From Pectobacterium actinidiae (lineage in GTDB: Bacteria; Pseudomonadota; Gammaproteobacteria; Enterobacterales; Enterobacteriaceae), in NCBI RefSeq assembly GCF_000803315.1, contig NZ_JRMH01000002.1, positions 62,001 to 126,000 of the forward strand: a stretch of DNA of 64,000 nt. Reading direction: 5' to 3'. This document shows, piece by piece, positions 38,378 to 50,213 of the stretch. Each line of letters begins with the position of its first letter. Within the stretch, counting starts at the first letter, position 1. The notes below the pieces were generated by a model. The model made no database searches. It was not told the origin of the DNA and saw only the letters and a list, made by a program, of their open reading frames with translations. The position numbers and the translations under genes were made by a program.

Positions 38378-40525
38378 ATGAGCACAATATTTACCCTATT
38401 GGCGATATTGCTTGCCTGTCTGCTCGTTGTCGGAGGTCTTGTGGCCTACCGTATGCGACACCGTTTCTTATCCACTCCGCCGTTACCCGTTTCGCAATCG
38501 CTTCCCCGACGGTTAACTGAAGATGAACGCATCGCCATTGAGCGTTATCTGGCTCAGGAAAACAGTCAGCAAACCACACCGCTTGATACCCCCAATGCGC
38601 AGCCCAAACTGCCGCGTTCCCTGCAAAGTAATCGGGTTTACCCCATCACCCATACGATTACGCGCTACGGCCTGAGCACTGATGCTCAGAATAAGTGGCG
38701 CTACTATATTGATACACAAGAAATCCATCTGCCTCCCAGTTGGGAACCGTTTATTACCGAAAATAACACCGTCGAACTGATTAAGACGCGCTCGATCCCG
38801 CTGGTCATTTCTTTGAATGGACACTCGCTAACCGAGTGTCTCGACGATCGTCCACTCGCCCCGCTGCCGAGTGAAGTCCCGGTTCCGAATGCCTCCATCC
38901 GTCAGGAAGACAGTGAGCATGCCGAGTTGGTCACCATCCGCAAGGAAACACGTGAAGAACACGCCATACACCACTCTGGGGGCTTAAAGGAAACGGCCGT
39001 GCTCTGCGTGTCTTTTCTACTTTTGTTCATTAGCCTGAATAGCCCTATCGCCCTGCTCCCCTGGCTGATCGGTACCGCATCATTATTAGCAGGCTGGAGC
39101 CTGTGGCAGCTTTTCCGATCGCCGTCCACTCAGGAACTGCGCGATGTGCATTGCCTTCATGGCACGCCGCAAGGATTGGGTCTGTTTGGCGAATCCAATC
39201 AGGGGCCGCTCGGCAATATCTCGCTCGGGAATATCGATCTGATTTACCCACCGCATTGGCAGCCCTATATCACGCAGGATCTCGGGCGAAAAACAGATGT
39301 CGATATCTATCTCAACCGACAAGTCATCCGTCAGGGAGAGCACCTTTCTCTGCATGATGAAGTAAAACATTTTCCGCTACAGCGCTGGAGCAAGAATCTG
39401 CTGCTGGCCGTTGGTTCGCTACTCAGCCTGATTTTGCTCGTCACTAACGTGCCGCTTGAACTGCCGCTTAAGCTCAGCCTGGCCTGGCTTCAGGGTGCAC
39501 AGCGTATTGAGGTCACACAGGTCAGCGATCTGGAAACCGCTCCGCTCCGCATTGGCGACACACTGGCTGTTCAGGGCAACGGCATGTGCTATGTGCCAGC
39601 AGGCATTCACCCCGTCTCCGCACCGTCGCCCTATGCGTTCAGCCCTTTCGACTGTTCCGCTATTTACTGGAATAAAGCCGAGCCACTGCCATTACCGGAA
39701 TCCGAGACGATTGAAAAAGCCTCTGCCTTGCTAAAATCCGTCAACAGTCAACTCCATCCGCAAGCGGACAAAGAAGGTCAGGTTAACTCTCAATTAGCGT
39801 CTACGATCCAGAAATCCGGGTTGATTCTGATGAAAAACTTCGCTGAAGTTGTCCTGAGAACACAAGATTTGTGTCGGCAGGAAAACGATTGCTCTCGCCT
39901 GAAAAATGCGTTGGTGAACCTGAGCGACGTCAAGAACTGGAGTACGCTGGTAAAAGACGCCAATTCCGGCACGCTGAAAGGCATGAATGTGGTGCTGCCC
40001 GCCGTCAGCGCAGAGACGCTGGAGTCATTGGTCAACAGTTCTACCGATCAATTCTTCTATCAGGAAATCAATAACGCGGCAGACTCACTGAACAGCCCAC
40101 CACCGGGAGGGTTCCTGATTCGCAGTGACGAAGGCCGACAATTCGTTAACCATCCGCTCCCGCCGATGCCGCTGAATGAATATCGTCCATCGGATCAGTG
40201 GCAGGAACTCCAGCGGCTTTCCGCGATGCTGTTGCATACGCCGTTTAATGCCACGGGCGTCATCACGCAGCTTAATATCGATGCTAACGGAACCCAGCAC
40301 ATCAGCCTGCACAGCGAACCCGACGTCATTACCGTCTGGCGCTATCTCGGCACTTGCCTGCTGCTACTGCTCTTTTCCGCGACGTTTATCGTTAATGCGG
40401 TTCTGACGGGCGTTAAGATGCGTAAAAGCCAGAAGCGAGTGGCCGATATTCAGCGCTATTACGCCTCACGATTTAATATGATGACGAATTCGTTCCCGGA
40501 TAATCGCCCACTGCTCCCCCGCTAG
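38378..40525 (+). CDS. igaA: IgaA, inner-membrane repressor of the Rcs phosphorelay
   Basis: Polytopic membrane protein that holds the Rcs system off; essential in related enterobacteria when Rcs is intact. The 715 residues (E. coli YrfF 711) show TM1 at about 5-23, a cytoplasmic domain, a TM pair near 205-245, a second cytoplasmic domain, a TM near 340-360, a large periplasmic domain with cysteine pairs, and a final TM near 655-675. It heads the igaA-yrfG-hslR-hslO series as in E. coli. In soft-rot bacteria Rcs controls motility and exopolysaccharide, so this gene affects virulence indirectly. Confidence 0.96.
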   Translation: MSTIFTLLAILLACLLVVGGLVAYRMRHRFLSTPPLPVSQSLPRRLTEDERIAIERYLAQENSQQTTPLDTPNAQPKLPRSLQSNRVYPITHTITRYGLSTDAQNKWRYYIDTQEIHLPPSWEPFITENNTVELIKTRSIPLVISLNGHSLTECLDDRPLAPLPSEVPVPNASIRQEDSEHAELVTIRKETREEHAIHHSGGLKETAVLCVSFLLLFISLNSPIALLPWLIGTASLLAGWSLWQLFRSPSTQELRDVHCLHGTPQGLGLFGESNQGPLGNISLGNIDLIYPPHWQPYITQDLGRKTDVDIYLNRQVIRQGEHLSLHDEVKHFPLQRWSKNLLLAVGSLLSLILLVTNVPLELPLKLSLAWLQGAQRIEVTQVSDLETAPLRIGDTLAVQGNGMCYVPAGIHPVSAPSPYAFSPFDCSAIYWNKAEPLPLPESETIEKASALLKSVNSQLHPQADKEGQVNSQLASTIQKSGLILMKNFAEVVLRTQDLCRQENDCSRLKNALVNLSDVKNWSTLVKDANSGTLKGMNVVLPAVSAETLESLVNSSTDQFFYQEINNAADSLNSPPPGGFLIRSDEGRQFVNHPLPPMPLNEYRPSDQWQELQRLSAMLLHTPFNATGVITQLNIDANGTQHISLHSEPDVITVWRYLGTCLLLLLFSATFIVNAVLTGVKMRKSQKRVADIQRYYASRFNMMTNSFPDNRPLLPR

Positions 40526-40639
40526 CGGCATCGTGCCCGCCCTGCGGTTATGCTAACCTAGCGGAATAGTTCCCCGTCACTATTGCATTGCGCGTCTGCT
40601 GCATGATTCCCATAGCGCGGCGCGACATCTGGAGTCGTT

Positions 40640-41326
40640 ATGAATCCCCACGTTAACTGGCACGACATCGACACCGTAATACTGGATATGGATGGCACGC
40701 TGCTCGATCTGGCGTTTGACAGCTATTTCTGGCTTCAATTGGTGCCGCAGTCGCTCAGTGAAAAACGTCGCATCAGCCTTGAACAGGCGCACCAGCTTAT
40801 CGAACAGGAGTACCGGGCCGTTCAGCACACGCTAAACTGGTACTGTTTCGATTACTGGTCAGAACGTCTCGACCTGGATATCTATCAAATGACGACGGAT
40901 ATCGGCACGCGAGCCCGATTGCGTGATGACACGACGCCGTTCTTAGCGGCGCTGCGCGAATGCGGCAAAGAGACGATTCTGCTGACCAACGCTCACCCAC
41001 ACAGTCTGGCGGTAAAAATCGAACATACGGGGCTGGATCAGCACCTTGATTTATTACTTTCCACCCATACTTATGGGTATCCGAAAGAGAATCAGCGCTT
41101 GTGGCAGGCCGTACAGCAGCAGACCGGCTTCGACCCCGCCAGAACGTTATTCGTGGATGACAGCGAACCGATTCTGGATGCCGCGAAAACGTTCGGCATC
41201 CATTACTGTCTGGGCGTACGTAATCCCGACTCCGGCCAGCAGGAAAAGGCATTCCTGCAACATCCGTCAATGAACGACTACCTTGCGCTGCTACCAGCCC
41301 TGCGTGACTCCGTTAACGCCGGATAG
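40640..41326 (+). CDS. yrfG: GMP/IMP nucleotidase YrfG (HAD family)
   Basis: HAD phosphatase of 228 residues (E. coli 222). Motif I is LDMDGTLLDL near 15-24, motif II LLTNAHP near 113, motif III lysine in YPKEN near 144, and motif IV FVDDSEPILDA near 163-173. GGAG precedes the ATG. It stands between igaA and hslR as in E. coli. Confidence 0.96.
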   Translation: MNPHVNWHDIDTVILDMDGTLLDLAFDSYFWLQLVPQSLSEKRRISLEQAHQLIEQEYRAVQHTLNWYCFDYWSERLDLDIYQMTTDIGTRARLRDDTTPFLAALRECGKETILLTNAHPHSLAVKIEHTGLDQHLDLLLSTHTYGYPKENQRLWQAVQQQTGFDPARTLFVDDSEPILDAAKTFGIHYCLGVRNPDSGQQEKAFLQHPSMNDYLALLPALRDSVNAG

Positions 41327-41340
41327 TGCAGTGGCCTGAG

Positions 41341-41419
41341 GGGGAAAACACGGCGATGAGGTCCCCGCAGGGACGCCTCGCGCGTGGTCGACCCCAGTAT
41401 CTCGATTCTTAAACGATCG
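41341..41419 (-). repeat. Dispersed intergenic repeat, copy B (inverted)
   Basis: Read on the minus strand it starts CGATCGTTTAAG and ends TGTTTTCCCC, matching copy A at 7199-7270 with substitutions and a 10-bp-scale insertion that creates an inner GTCCC/GGGAC hairpin. It lies in the yrfG-hslR gap, so any hslR transcript from yrfG crosses it. Confidence 0.75.
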
Positions 41420-41443
41420 TCATTAGGGTAATCAGGGGGATTT

Positions 41444-41854
41444 ATGGTGAAAGCTACCGAGCAGGCCGATGACGCCGTTCGTCTGGACAAATGGCTTTGG
41501 GCTGCCCGTTTCTATAAAACCCGGGCGATGGCTCGTGAGATGATCGACGGCGGCAAGGTGCACTATAACGGACAACGCGGCAAGCCAAGCAAACAGGTCG
41601 AACTGAATGCCGAGATCAAACTGCGTCAGGGCAATGATGAACGCACCGTAGTCATTTTGGCTATCAGCGGCCAGCGTAGAAGCGCAACAGAGGCACAGGC
41701 GCTGTATCAGGAAACGGCTACAAGTATTGAGAAACGAGAAAAGCTGGCGCAGGCGCGGAAAATGAATGCGCTGACGATGCCACACCCCGATCGCCGCCCT
41801 GATAAAAAAGAGCGACGCGATCTGATTAAATTTAAATACAGCGATCAGGAATAG
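41444..41854 (+). CDS. hslR: Heat-shock protein 15 (Hsp15)
   Basis: S4-domain RNA-binding protein that recycles stalled 50S subunits carrying peptidyl-tRNA. It has 136 residues (E. coli 133), with the S4 motif [16 protein letters not shown] near 12-27 and a basic C-terminal tail ([15 protein letters not shown]). Upstream of hslO as in E. coli. Confidence 0.97.
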   Translation: MVKATEQADDAVRLDKWLWAARFYKTRAMAREMIDGGKVHYNGQRGKPSKQVELNAEIKLRQGNDERTVVILAISGQRRSATEAQALYQETATSIEKREKLAQARKMNALTMPHPDRRPDKKERRDLIKFKYSDQE

Positions 41855-41924
41855 CACTCCGCCCTTCAGAGAAGACCCCGCGATCGCCGCACCATTCATC
41901 GTCGCACCACTACGAGAAAATATT

Positions 41925-42794
41925 ATGGCTCACGACCAACTATACCGTTATCTGTTTGAAAATTATGCCGTTCGTGGCGAGTTGGTGACAGTTAACGAAA
42001 CATATCAACGTATTTTGACCAACCACGACTACCCGGCTGCGGTACAAACGCTGTTAGGCGAAATGCTGGTTGCCACCAGCCTGCTGACAGCCACGCTGAA
42101 ATTCAGCGGCGATATTACCGTTCAGCTTCAGGGCGATGGCCCCCTGAAACTGGCGGTGATTAACGGTAATCACCAGCAGCAGATGCGCGGTGTTGCCCGT
42201 CTGCAAGGGGATATCGCACCGGAGAGTTCGCTGAAAGAGATGGTTGGCAATGGCTATCTGGTCATAACTATTACGCCGACTGAGGGTGAGCGTTATCAAG
42301 GCGTCGTGGGTTTAGAAGGTGAAACCGTTGCTGAATGTCTGGAGAGCTATTTCCAGCAGTCCGAGCAGTTGCCGACACGGCTGTTTATCCGTACGGGACA
42401 GCACGAGGGCAAGCAGGCCGCCGCAGGCATGCTGCTTCAGGTATTGCCCGCACAGGATGCCGATCGTAATGATTTTGATCATTTGGCCCAGCTCACTACG
42501 ACAGTCAAAGCTGACGAGCTGTTTACCCTGCCCGCCACCGAGGTGCTGTATCGCCTTTACCATCAGGAAGAGGTTACCGTGTACGAACCGCAGGATGTCG
42601 AGTTTCGCTGTCATTGTTCGCGCGATCGTTGCGCAGATGCATTAATGACGCTGTCCGATCAGGACGTGAATGAGATGATCGAGCAGGACGGTGAAATCGA
42701 TATGCACTGTGATTATTGCGGTACGCACTACTTGTTTAATTCGCTGGACATCCGCGCTATACGGCACGATTCATCAGGAAATCTGTTGCATTAA
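41925..42794 (+). CDS. hslO: Hsp33 redox-regulated chaperone
   Basis: Holdase activated by oxidation. The 289 residues have the chaperone domain, then the zinc-binding redox switch with the four cysteines in CHC near 231-233 and CDYC near 264-267. It follows hslR by 70 bp and ends with a strong hairpin. Confidence 0.98.
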   Translation: MAHDQLYRYLFENYAVRGELVTVNETYQRILTNHDYPAAVQTLLGEMLVATSLLTATLKFSGDITVQLQGDGPLKLAVINGNHQQQMRGVARLQGDIAPESSLKEMVGNGYLVITITPTEGERYQGVVGLEGETVAECLESYFQQSEQLPTRLFIRTGQHEGKQAAAGMLLQVLPAQDADRNDFDHLAQLTTTVKADELFTLPATEVLYRLYHQEEVTVYEPQDVEFRCHCSRDRCADALMTLSDQDVNEMIEQDGEIDMHCDYCGTHYLFNSLDIRAIRHDSSGNLLH

Positions 42795-42801
42795 TTGTTT
42801 T

Positions 42802-42830
42802 AACGGGTACGAAAGTACCCGTTTTATTTT
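42802..42830 (+). terminator. Intrinsic terminator of hslO
   Basis: AACGGGTAC (42802-42810), GAAA tetraloop, GTACCCGTT (42815-42823), then TTATTTTG. Confidence 0.92.
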
Positions 42831-42991
42831 GCTTATTTTCCCATCAGTAAACTGCCGTGATTATTTTTCAAACAGCCTAAATAAGCAAAGTTATTAATGA
42901 ATTTATTTAATTTTATGATTGCTATCGCGGTTAAAATAAGCTCACTCCCTACAATGTTTAGTAGTACGACTATAACTTGAGGAGTAGCAAC

Positions 42992-44611
42992 ATGCAGATC
43001 AACGGTATTACCCCGCAAGCCCTGACGGCTTATGGAATCCACGATGTCCGCGATATTGTCTACAATCCCAGCTATGAACTGCTTTTTGAAGAAGAACGCT
43101 CCCCTACCCTACAAGGCTATGAACGCGGCATCGAAACCCAACTGGGTGCAGTAGCCGTCGATACCGGCATCTTTACCGGCCGTTCCCCGAAAGACAAATA
43201 CATCGTGCGCGACGACGTTACGCGCGACACCGTGTGGTGGTCCGATCAGGGTAAAGGTAAGAACGATAACCACCCGTTGAGCCAGGAAACCTGGACGCAC
43301 CTGAAACAGCTCGTCACTACGCAGTTGTCCGGCAAGCGGTTGTTCATCATCGATGCTTTCTGCGGTGCCAACCCTGACAGCCGCCTCAGCGTACGTTTCG
43401 TGACGGAAGTGGCCTGGCAGGCGCATTTCGTCAAAAACATGTTTATCCGCCCGAGCGATGAAGAGCTGGAAGGCTTTGAGCCGGATTTCATCGTGATGAA
43501 CGGCGCAAAATGCACCAACCCGAACTGGCAGGAGCAGGGGCTGAACTCCGAGAACTTTGTCGCGTTCAACCTGACAGAGCGTATCCAGCTGATTGGCGGC
43601 ACCTGGTACGGCGGCGAAATGAAGAAAGGGATGTTCTCCATCATGAACTACCTGCTGCCGCTGAAAGGCATCGCCTCGATGCACTGCTCAGCAAACGTCG
43701 GTGAAAAAGGCGATGTTGCCGTCTTCTTCGGCCTGTCCGGTACGGGTAAAACGACGCTGTCCACCGATCCGAAACGCCAGTTGATTGGCGATGACGAGCA
43801 CGGCTGGGACGACGATGGCGTCTTCAACTTTGAAGGCGGCTGCTATGCCAAAACCATCAAGCTGTCTAAGGAAGCCGAACCGGATATCTTTGGCGCCATC
43901 AAACGCGATGCGCTGCTGGAGAACGTCACCGTGCTGGCTGACGGCAACGTGGACTTTAACGACGGTTCCAAAACTGAGAACACCCGCGTTTCTTACCCGA
44001 TCTACCACATTCAGAATATCGTTAAACCGGTCTCTAAAGCGGGTCATGCGACCAAAGTGATCTTCCTGACAGCGGACGCGTTCGGCGTGTTGCCACCGGT
44101 TTCCCGCCTGACGTCCGATCAGACGCAGTATCACTTCCTGTCCGGCTTTACCGCCAAACTCGCAGGAACCGAGCGCGGCGTGACGGAACCCACACCGACC
44201 TTCTCTGCCTGCTTCGGCGCGGCATTCCTGATGCTGCACCCAACGCAGTATGCTGAAGTGCTGGTGAAGCGCATGAAGGCGGCTGGCGCACAGGCCTATC
44301 TGGTGAACACCGGCTGGAACGGCAGCGGCAAACGTATCTCTATTAAGGATACGCGCGGGATTATTGACGCCATTCTGAACGGCAGTATTGATGATGCAGA
44401 AATGCAGACGCTGCCTGTCTTCGATTTGGCTATCCCAACCTCGCTGCCCGGCGTCAATCCTGACATTCTCGACCCGCGCGATACCTACGCGAGCGTCGAA
44501 CAGTGGCAGGAAAAAGCGGACGATCTGGCACAGCGCTTTATCACCAACTTCGATAAATACACCGATGCACCAGCCGGTGCGGCGCTGGTGAAAGCCGGAC
44601 CAAAACGGTAA
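42992..44611 (+). CDS. pckA: Phosphoenolpyruvate carboxykinase (ATP)
   Basis: Gluconeogenic decarboxylation of oxaloacetate to phosphoenolpyruvate. From the ATG at 42992, preceded by TTGAGGAG, it has 539 residues (E. coli 540). The kinase-1a loop [11 protein letters not shown] lies near 247-257, the metal-binding [17 protein letters not shown] region near 267-283, and the arginine of NTRVSYP near 330. Separate promoter region upstream; two hairpins follow. Confidence 0.98.
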   Translation: MQINGITPQALTAYGIHDVRDIVYNPSYELLFEEERSPTLQGYERGIETQLGAVAVDTGIFTGRSPKDKYIVRDDVTRDTVWWSDQGKGKNDNHPLSQETWTHLKQLVTTQLSGKRLFIIDAFCGANPDSRLSVRFVTEVAWQAHFVKNMFIRPSDEELEGFEPDFIVMNGAKCTNPNWQEQGLNSENFVAFNLTERIQLIGGTWYGGEMKKGMFSIMNYLLPLKGIASMHCSANVGEKGDVAVFFGLSGTGKTTLSTDPKRQLIGDDEHGWDDDGVFNFEGGCYAKTIKLSKEAEPDIFGAIKRDALLENVTVLADGNVDFNDGSKTENTRVSYPIYHIQNIVKPVSKAGHATKVIFLTADAFGVLPPVSRLTSDQTQYHFLSGFTAKLAGTERGVTEPTPTFSACFGAAFLMLHPTQYAEVLVKRMKAAGAQAYLVNTGWNGSGKRISIKDTRGIIDAILNGSIDDAEMQTLPVFDLAIPTSLPGVNPDILDPRDTYASVEQWQEKADDLAQRFITNFDKYTDAPAGAALVKAGPKR

Positions 44612-44639
44612 ACGGCTTGCAGAAAAGCCTATAACGAAA

Positions 44640-44660
44640 AAGGCGCGGATTCCGCGCCTT
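44640..44660 (+). terminator. First hairpin after pckA
   Basis: AAGGCGCGG (44640-44648) pairs with CCGCGCCTT (44652-44660) around ATT, but the T tail is missing. A near-copy lies at 44822-44850. Confidence 0.6.
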
Positions 44661-44714
44661 CAGATCGTTGACAACCTATTTGCCGAATGAAAACGGGAGT
44701 AACGGAATAGAAGA

Positions 44715-44779
44715 GTAAAGCGTTTGCGCCAGGGATGGCGCAAGCCGAGCGTACATGGACGTATTCACAGCGTCTTTAC
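44715..44779. repeat. Putative 65-bp palindromic intergenic element
   Basis: The ends GTAAAG and CTTTAC are inverted repeats, and inside lies TGCGCCA-GGGA-TGGCGCA (44725-44742). It is flanked by two nearly identical GC-rich hairpins. It looks like a small dispersed palindromic repeat of the genus; no second copy was seen in this window. Confidence 0.5.
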
Positions 44780-44821
44780 GATCTATCCGTTACTACCGCT
44801 CGACGGTTTTTGTCGTAATCG

Positions 44822-44853
44822 AAGAAAGGCGCGGACTCCGCGCCTTTCTTTTA
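44822..44853. terminator. Bidirectional terminator between pckA and envZ
   Basis: A perfect 13-bp stem (AAGAAAGGCGCGG at 44822-44834 with its complement at 44838-44850) and a T-rich tail; the A-rich left flank serves envZ on the minus strand. Confidence 0.88.
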
Positions 44854-44891
44854 TTCATATCTGAATAGCTTGCCAGTACTGCCCAACATAC

Positions 44892-46969
<2,078 letters not shown>

Positions 46970-47263
46970 TCTCTTTCTCCAAAGGCGTAATAGCGCCGAC
47001 GCTGCTATTGTTCAGAAACATACGAATTACTGACAGTCGTTTCTGGTATACATTCTAGGCAAAATTGTTACAAAGCATATTAAAATTCGTGTAATCAATC
47101 ATTTCCTTTGCCGTCAGTCATAAAATAATCGGCGAGTTACGAAGTTTGCAGCGAGCGAAGACCGCAGTTTACGAAGACTATCGCCCACGATGATTATAGT
47201 AACGTCGTCGCTAATAAAAAGACGGGCTGGCGGCAAAAACAGGAAAAGGCAAGGCGGGAAGGT
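46970..47263. other. Intergenic region ompR / siderophore locus
   Basis: No gene is seen. The part next to ompR should hold the ompR promoter; no operator could be assigned by eye. Confidence 0.45.
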
Positions 47264-47290
47264 GCTATCGCCCTAAGACTGGGCGATAGC
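47264..47290 (-). terminator. Hairpin at the end of the siderophore operon
   Basis: GCTATCGCCC (47264-47273) and GGGCGATAGC (47281-47290) form a perfect 10-bp stem 10 bp past the stop of the last leftward gene. The T tract is weak. Confidence 0.6.
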
Positions 47291-47299
47291 GTGAAGCGG

Positions 47300-47710
47300 T
47301 TAACGCATAAGTTCATCCAGCACCACGCTCACTGACGGCAGCGCGGGCTGAAAAAGGTGACGCGTCGTTTTGTAAGGAAACAGACTCTTTTCTGTCACAA
47401 TCGTCTGCATAATCAAATTCTTGCAAAAAGGCTGCCCGGTCTTCCAATGGTAAACAGACACGCGGGGATCTTCGTAATCGAGCAGCGCACAGGGAATATG
47501 CTTTAATCCCAATTCGGTGGCCGCACGCAGTCGATGATTGCCATCCATAATAATTCCGGTTTGTTTCTCTATCGGTACAGGCGTCGTCCAACATCCGCAG
47601 CGGCAAATATCCTCCATCAGACATTCCACGTTCGACATATCGACATTTTCAGAGGGAAGCAGGAACTGCACGGGCGTAAGAGCAATCTGGTAGGTCATAC
47701 CTTCAAACAT
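47300..47710 (-). CDS. ParB/SerK-like small protein, SbnI-like, siderophore locus
   Basis: The 136-residue product starts at the ATG at 47710 behind a perfect AGGAGG. It has a ParB/sulfiredoxin-type fold signature: VQFLLPSENVD near 13-23, then IMDGNHRLRAATELGLKHIP near 54-73. In staphyloferrin B loci the related SbnI, and archaeal SerK, are free-serine kinases that make O-phospho-L-serine, the substrate of SbnA. An SbnA-like gene is present in this operon, so the same role is likely here. It is about half the length of SbnI (254), lacking the C-terminal half. Last gene of the leftward cluster, 63 bp after the binding-protein gene. Kinase activity is inference; a purely regulatory role is possible. 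Confidence 0.75.
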   Translation of the reverse strand: MFEGMTYQIALTPVQFLLPSENVDMSNVECLMEDICRCGCWTTPVPIEKQTGIIMDGNHRLRAATELGLKHIPCALLDYEDPRVSVYHWKTGQPFCKNLIMQTIVTEKSLFPYKTTRHLFQPALPSVSVVLDELMR

Positions 47711-47773
47711 TATCCACCTCCTGACGTAATGATCGCGCGGCAGCCCCGACATAACACCGGGGCCGCTTTTCAT

Positions 47774-48934
47774 TTACGGCGCAAGACTGACGAAATAGCC
47801 CGGCTGGTAGTCAACCGGTAAAAATTGCTGATGAAGCTGGCGGAAGGTGTCATCCGCATTGAGATCGCGGAACAGGTCAGGGTGAAACCACTCAGCCAGT
47901 TGCTGAATCGCGATGAAATCATAGGGGCCGTTGTAAAACTGATGCCAGATGGCGTGGAACGCCCGTTTCTGTTTTGCGATGGTGTTGGTATAGGCAGGTC
48001 GCCCCAGAAACCATTCGAGACGCTTGCGTCCTTCCGTCATATCCTGCCCCGGCCCCAGACCAATCCAGCGTCCACCGGGCACAAAGGCCTCAAAGTTGCC
48101 GCTGGTGATCACCACAATTTCCGGGTTTTCCACAATCACCTGTTCAGGGTGCATCTGCATGAACGTGTTCGGCGCACTTTTCGCCGCGACGTTATCGCCA
48201 CCGGCCAGTTGCACAAACTTACCGAAATTATCCCGGCCGAAGGTCAGGCAGCATTCATCGGTGTAGCCGCCCAATCGCTCAATAAAAATGCGTGGTGAGT
48301 GCGGTTTTTTCGCCGCCAGCACGTCGGAAACGCGTTTTAACTGCGCCTCGCGAAAGGCGAGAAACGCTTCGGCACGCGCTTCCTGATTAAACAGCTTGCC
48401 GAACAGGCGCATGGTCGGCGCGGTGTTTTCCAACGGGTGATAGCGAAAATCGACATACACAATCGGAATGCCGACGCTGTCCAATATCCGATCGTAGCCC
48501 GCATCGACAATCGCCCGCTGCGCCTCAATGTTCATAATGATAACGTCCGGCTTCAGCGACACCGCCTGTTCCACGTCAAACGTGCCCTTTTCCGTGCCGT
48601 CAAACGTCGGGATTTTCGTCAGTTGAGGAAAACGATCGCGATACTGGTGCCACGTTGCTGGATCGGACTGAATCAGATCGCGCCGCCAGGCGACAATCCT
48701 TTTCGCCGGATCTTCCCTGTCGAGCATCGCGACCAGATAAAGCTGACGCCCCTCTCCCAGCATAACGCGCTGCACCGGCGTGTTGACTCTCACTTCGCGC
48801 CCCAACACGTCCTTGATGACGGTTGAGGTTTGCGCAGTTTGTTCGGCCTGACCAGCCAGCGGCGACAGGCCGACCATCAACAGCGCACTCAGCAATAACC
48901 AACGGCAATGTTGCCGCGTCCAACGATTACACAT
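47774..48934 (-). CDS. Periplasmic iron-siderophore binding protein (FecB/TroA-like)
   Basis: Exported binding protein of 386 residues from the ATG at 48934, which overlaps the exporter stop by 8 nt. A long signal peptide (residues 1-30, two arginine-rich turns then LLLSALLMVGLSPL, cleavage near GQA) is followed by the FecB/TroA fold: VIKDVLGREVRV near 40, LKPDVIIMN near 128-136 and VDFRYHPLENT near 163. It lacks a lipobox-like LxxC start, so it should be soluble. No permease or ATPase gene accompanies it; a transporter encoded elsewhere must be used, or reduction occurs in the periplasm. Confidence 0.88.
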   Translation of the reverse strand: MCNRWTRQHCRWLLLSALLMVGLSPLAGQAEQTAQTSTVIKDVLGREVRVNTPVQRVMLGEGRQLYLVAMLDREDPAKRIVAWRRDLIQSDPATWHQYRDRFPQLTKIPTFDGTEKGTFDVEQAVSLKPDVIIMNIEAQRAIVDAGYDRILDSVGIPIVYVDFRYHPLENTAPTMRLFGKLFNQEARAEAFLAFREAQLKRVSDVLAAKKPHSPRIFIERLGGYTDECCLTFGRDNFGKFVQLAGGDNVAAKSAPNTFMQMHPEQVIVENPEIVVITSGNFEAFVPGGRWIGLGPGQDMTEGRKRLEWFLGRPAYTNTIAKQKRAFHAIWHQFYNGPYDFIAIQQLAEWFHPDLFRDLNADDTFRQLHQQFLPVDYQPGYFVSLAP

Positions 48935-50177
48935 TTTCGATATTTCCCTTCGTCGAGAGAGAGTCATGTTTTTCCGCCTGTCTCCGCAGGCGTCGTAGCA
49001 GCATCAGAGAGACCAGAAAGGTCACCAGATAAGCGGCACCAACGCAGAAGAACAGCGAACGTAGTCCGGGGGAGTAGAGCACCAATCCGCCCAAAGAAAT
49101 GCCCAGAATTGAGGCAAACTGGCTGACGCTTTGCGCCACACCGAGTATGTAACCCTGCTGCCCAGCCCCAGCCGCACGGGAAATCAACGCCATCAGAACA
49201 GGCGTCGTCGCCCCCAGCAGCACGCCCCACAGGAAATAAAGCGGGATGAAAATCGCAATATTCAGGATCGTAGCCGCCGTCAACGTCACGATGGCGCAGG
49301 CCAGCATCACCCCACACAGACGGCTCAGCGTCTGCGACAGCGAAAGGTTTTCAAAATAGCGCGCCCACAGCGACGCAGAAACAATCACGCCCGTCGCCTG
49401 CAAGCCATAACACAGCCCGATAATCCACTTATCCACCTGAAAGAAGCCATCCATATAGAGGGAAAACGGCGTTTGCGGGATCATGCGGCTGGTCAGCAAC
49501 AGGCCGGAAATCAGCAGCAAACCGGGAATCGGCGACAGCGCCCAAAGCCGTGTGCGGGGAATGTCTTTCGCCTGCGCGTCCGCAGGCGGAGCAGCAGGAG
49601 CCTCGGGGGCAACATGCGGCAGAAATAGCGCCACGGTAATGCCGCACAGCGCGCACAGGATCGCCGCACTCAGGTTGATCCAGAAGAAGTTCAGGTAATC
49701 GAGAATCAACCCGCCGACAATCGCGCCCAGCAGCGATCCCACGTTAGTGGAGACCTGAAGCCAGGCGAACAGCCGCGTGCGCTGTAACGGGCTAACCACC
49801 GCAACACCGTAAGCCTGCGCAGGTGCGATATAGCCCGCACAGGCTCCCTGAATAAAACGTAGCGCGACTATCGTCCAGATATCATTTGCCCATGCCAGCC
49901 CGAGCTGGGTTAACGCCAGCCCGAACAGCGCACGGATCATCATGGCTTTGTTGCCCAGCCGGTCGCCCATCCGTCCCCAGAAGGCGCTGGTCAGCATAAT
50001 GCCCAGCATCGGCCCGACGTAGACGGCAATCCCCGCGATACTCAGTTCCGCACCGGATGACATACTTTCCAGATGCAGCGGCCAAAACGGCCCGCTCATC
50101 TCCATCGCCCCCATCGCCACCAGCTGTACGACAAACATAAAGTGGATGATGAACGCGACCTGCCCACTCAAGCGCAT
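48927..50177 (-). CDS. MFS transporter, probable siderophore exporter
   Basis: Major facilitator protein of 416 residues with about 12 membrane segments. The cytoplasmic loop 2-3 motif appears as GRMGDRLGNKAMM near 68-80, and the central loop near 195-220 is Ala/Pro-rich. Position in the cluster matches SbnD-type exporters of NIS siderophores. It starts 36 bp after the dehydrogenase gene and overlaps the binding-protein gene. Export of the product is inference; drug efflux specificity cannot be excluded from sequence alone. Confidence 0.88.
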   Translation of the reverse strand: MRLSGQVAFIIHFMFVVQLVAMGAMEMSGPFWPLHLESMSSGAELSIAGIAVYVGPMLGIMLTSAFWGRMGDRLGNKAMMIRALFGLALTQLGLAWANDIWTIVALRFIQGACAGYIAPAQAYGVAVVSPLQRTRLFAWLQVSTNVGSLLGAIVGGLILDYLNFFWINLSAAILCALCGITVALFLPHVAPEAPAAPPADAQAKDIPRTRLWALSPIPGLLLISGLLLTSRMIPQTPFSLYMDGFFQVDKWIIGLCYGLQATGVIVSASLWARYFENLSLSQTLSRLCGVMLACAIVTLTAATILNIAIFIPLYFLWGVLLGATTPVLMALISRAAGAGQQGYILGVAQSVSQFASILGISLGGLVLYSPGLRSLFFCVGAAYLVTFLVSLMLLRRLRRQAEKHDSLSTKGNIENV

Positions 50178-50213
50178 GCGCCAGCTCCTTCTGCTTTCAC
50201 GACATCACCCGCC

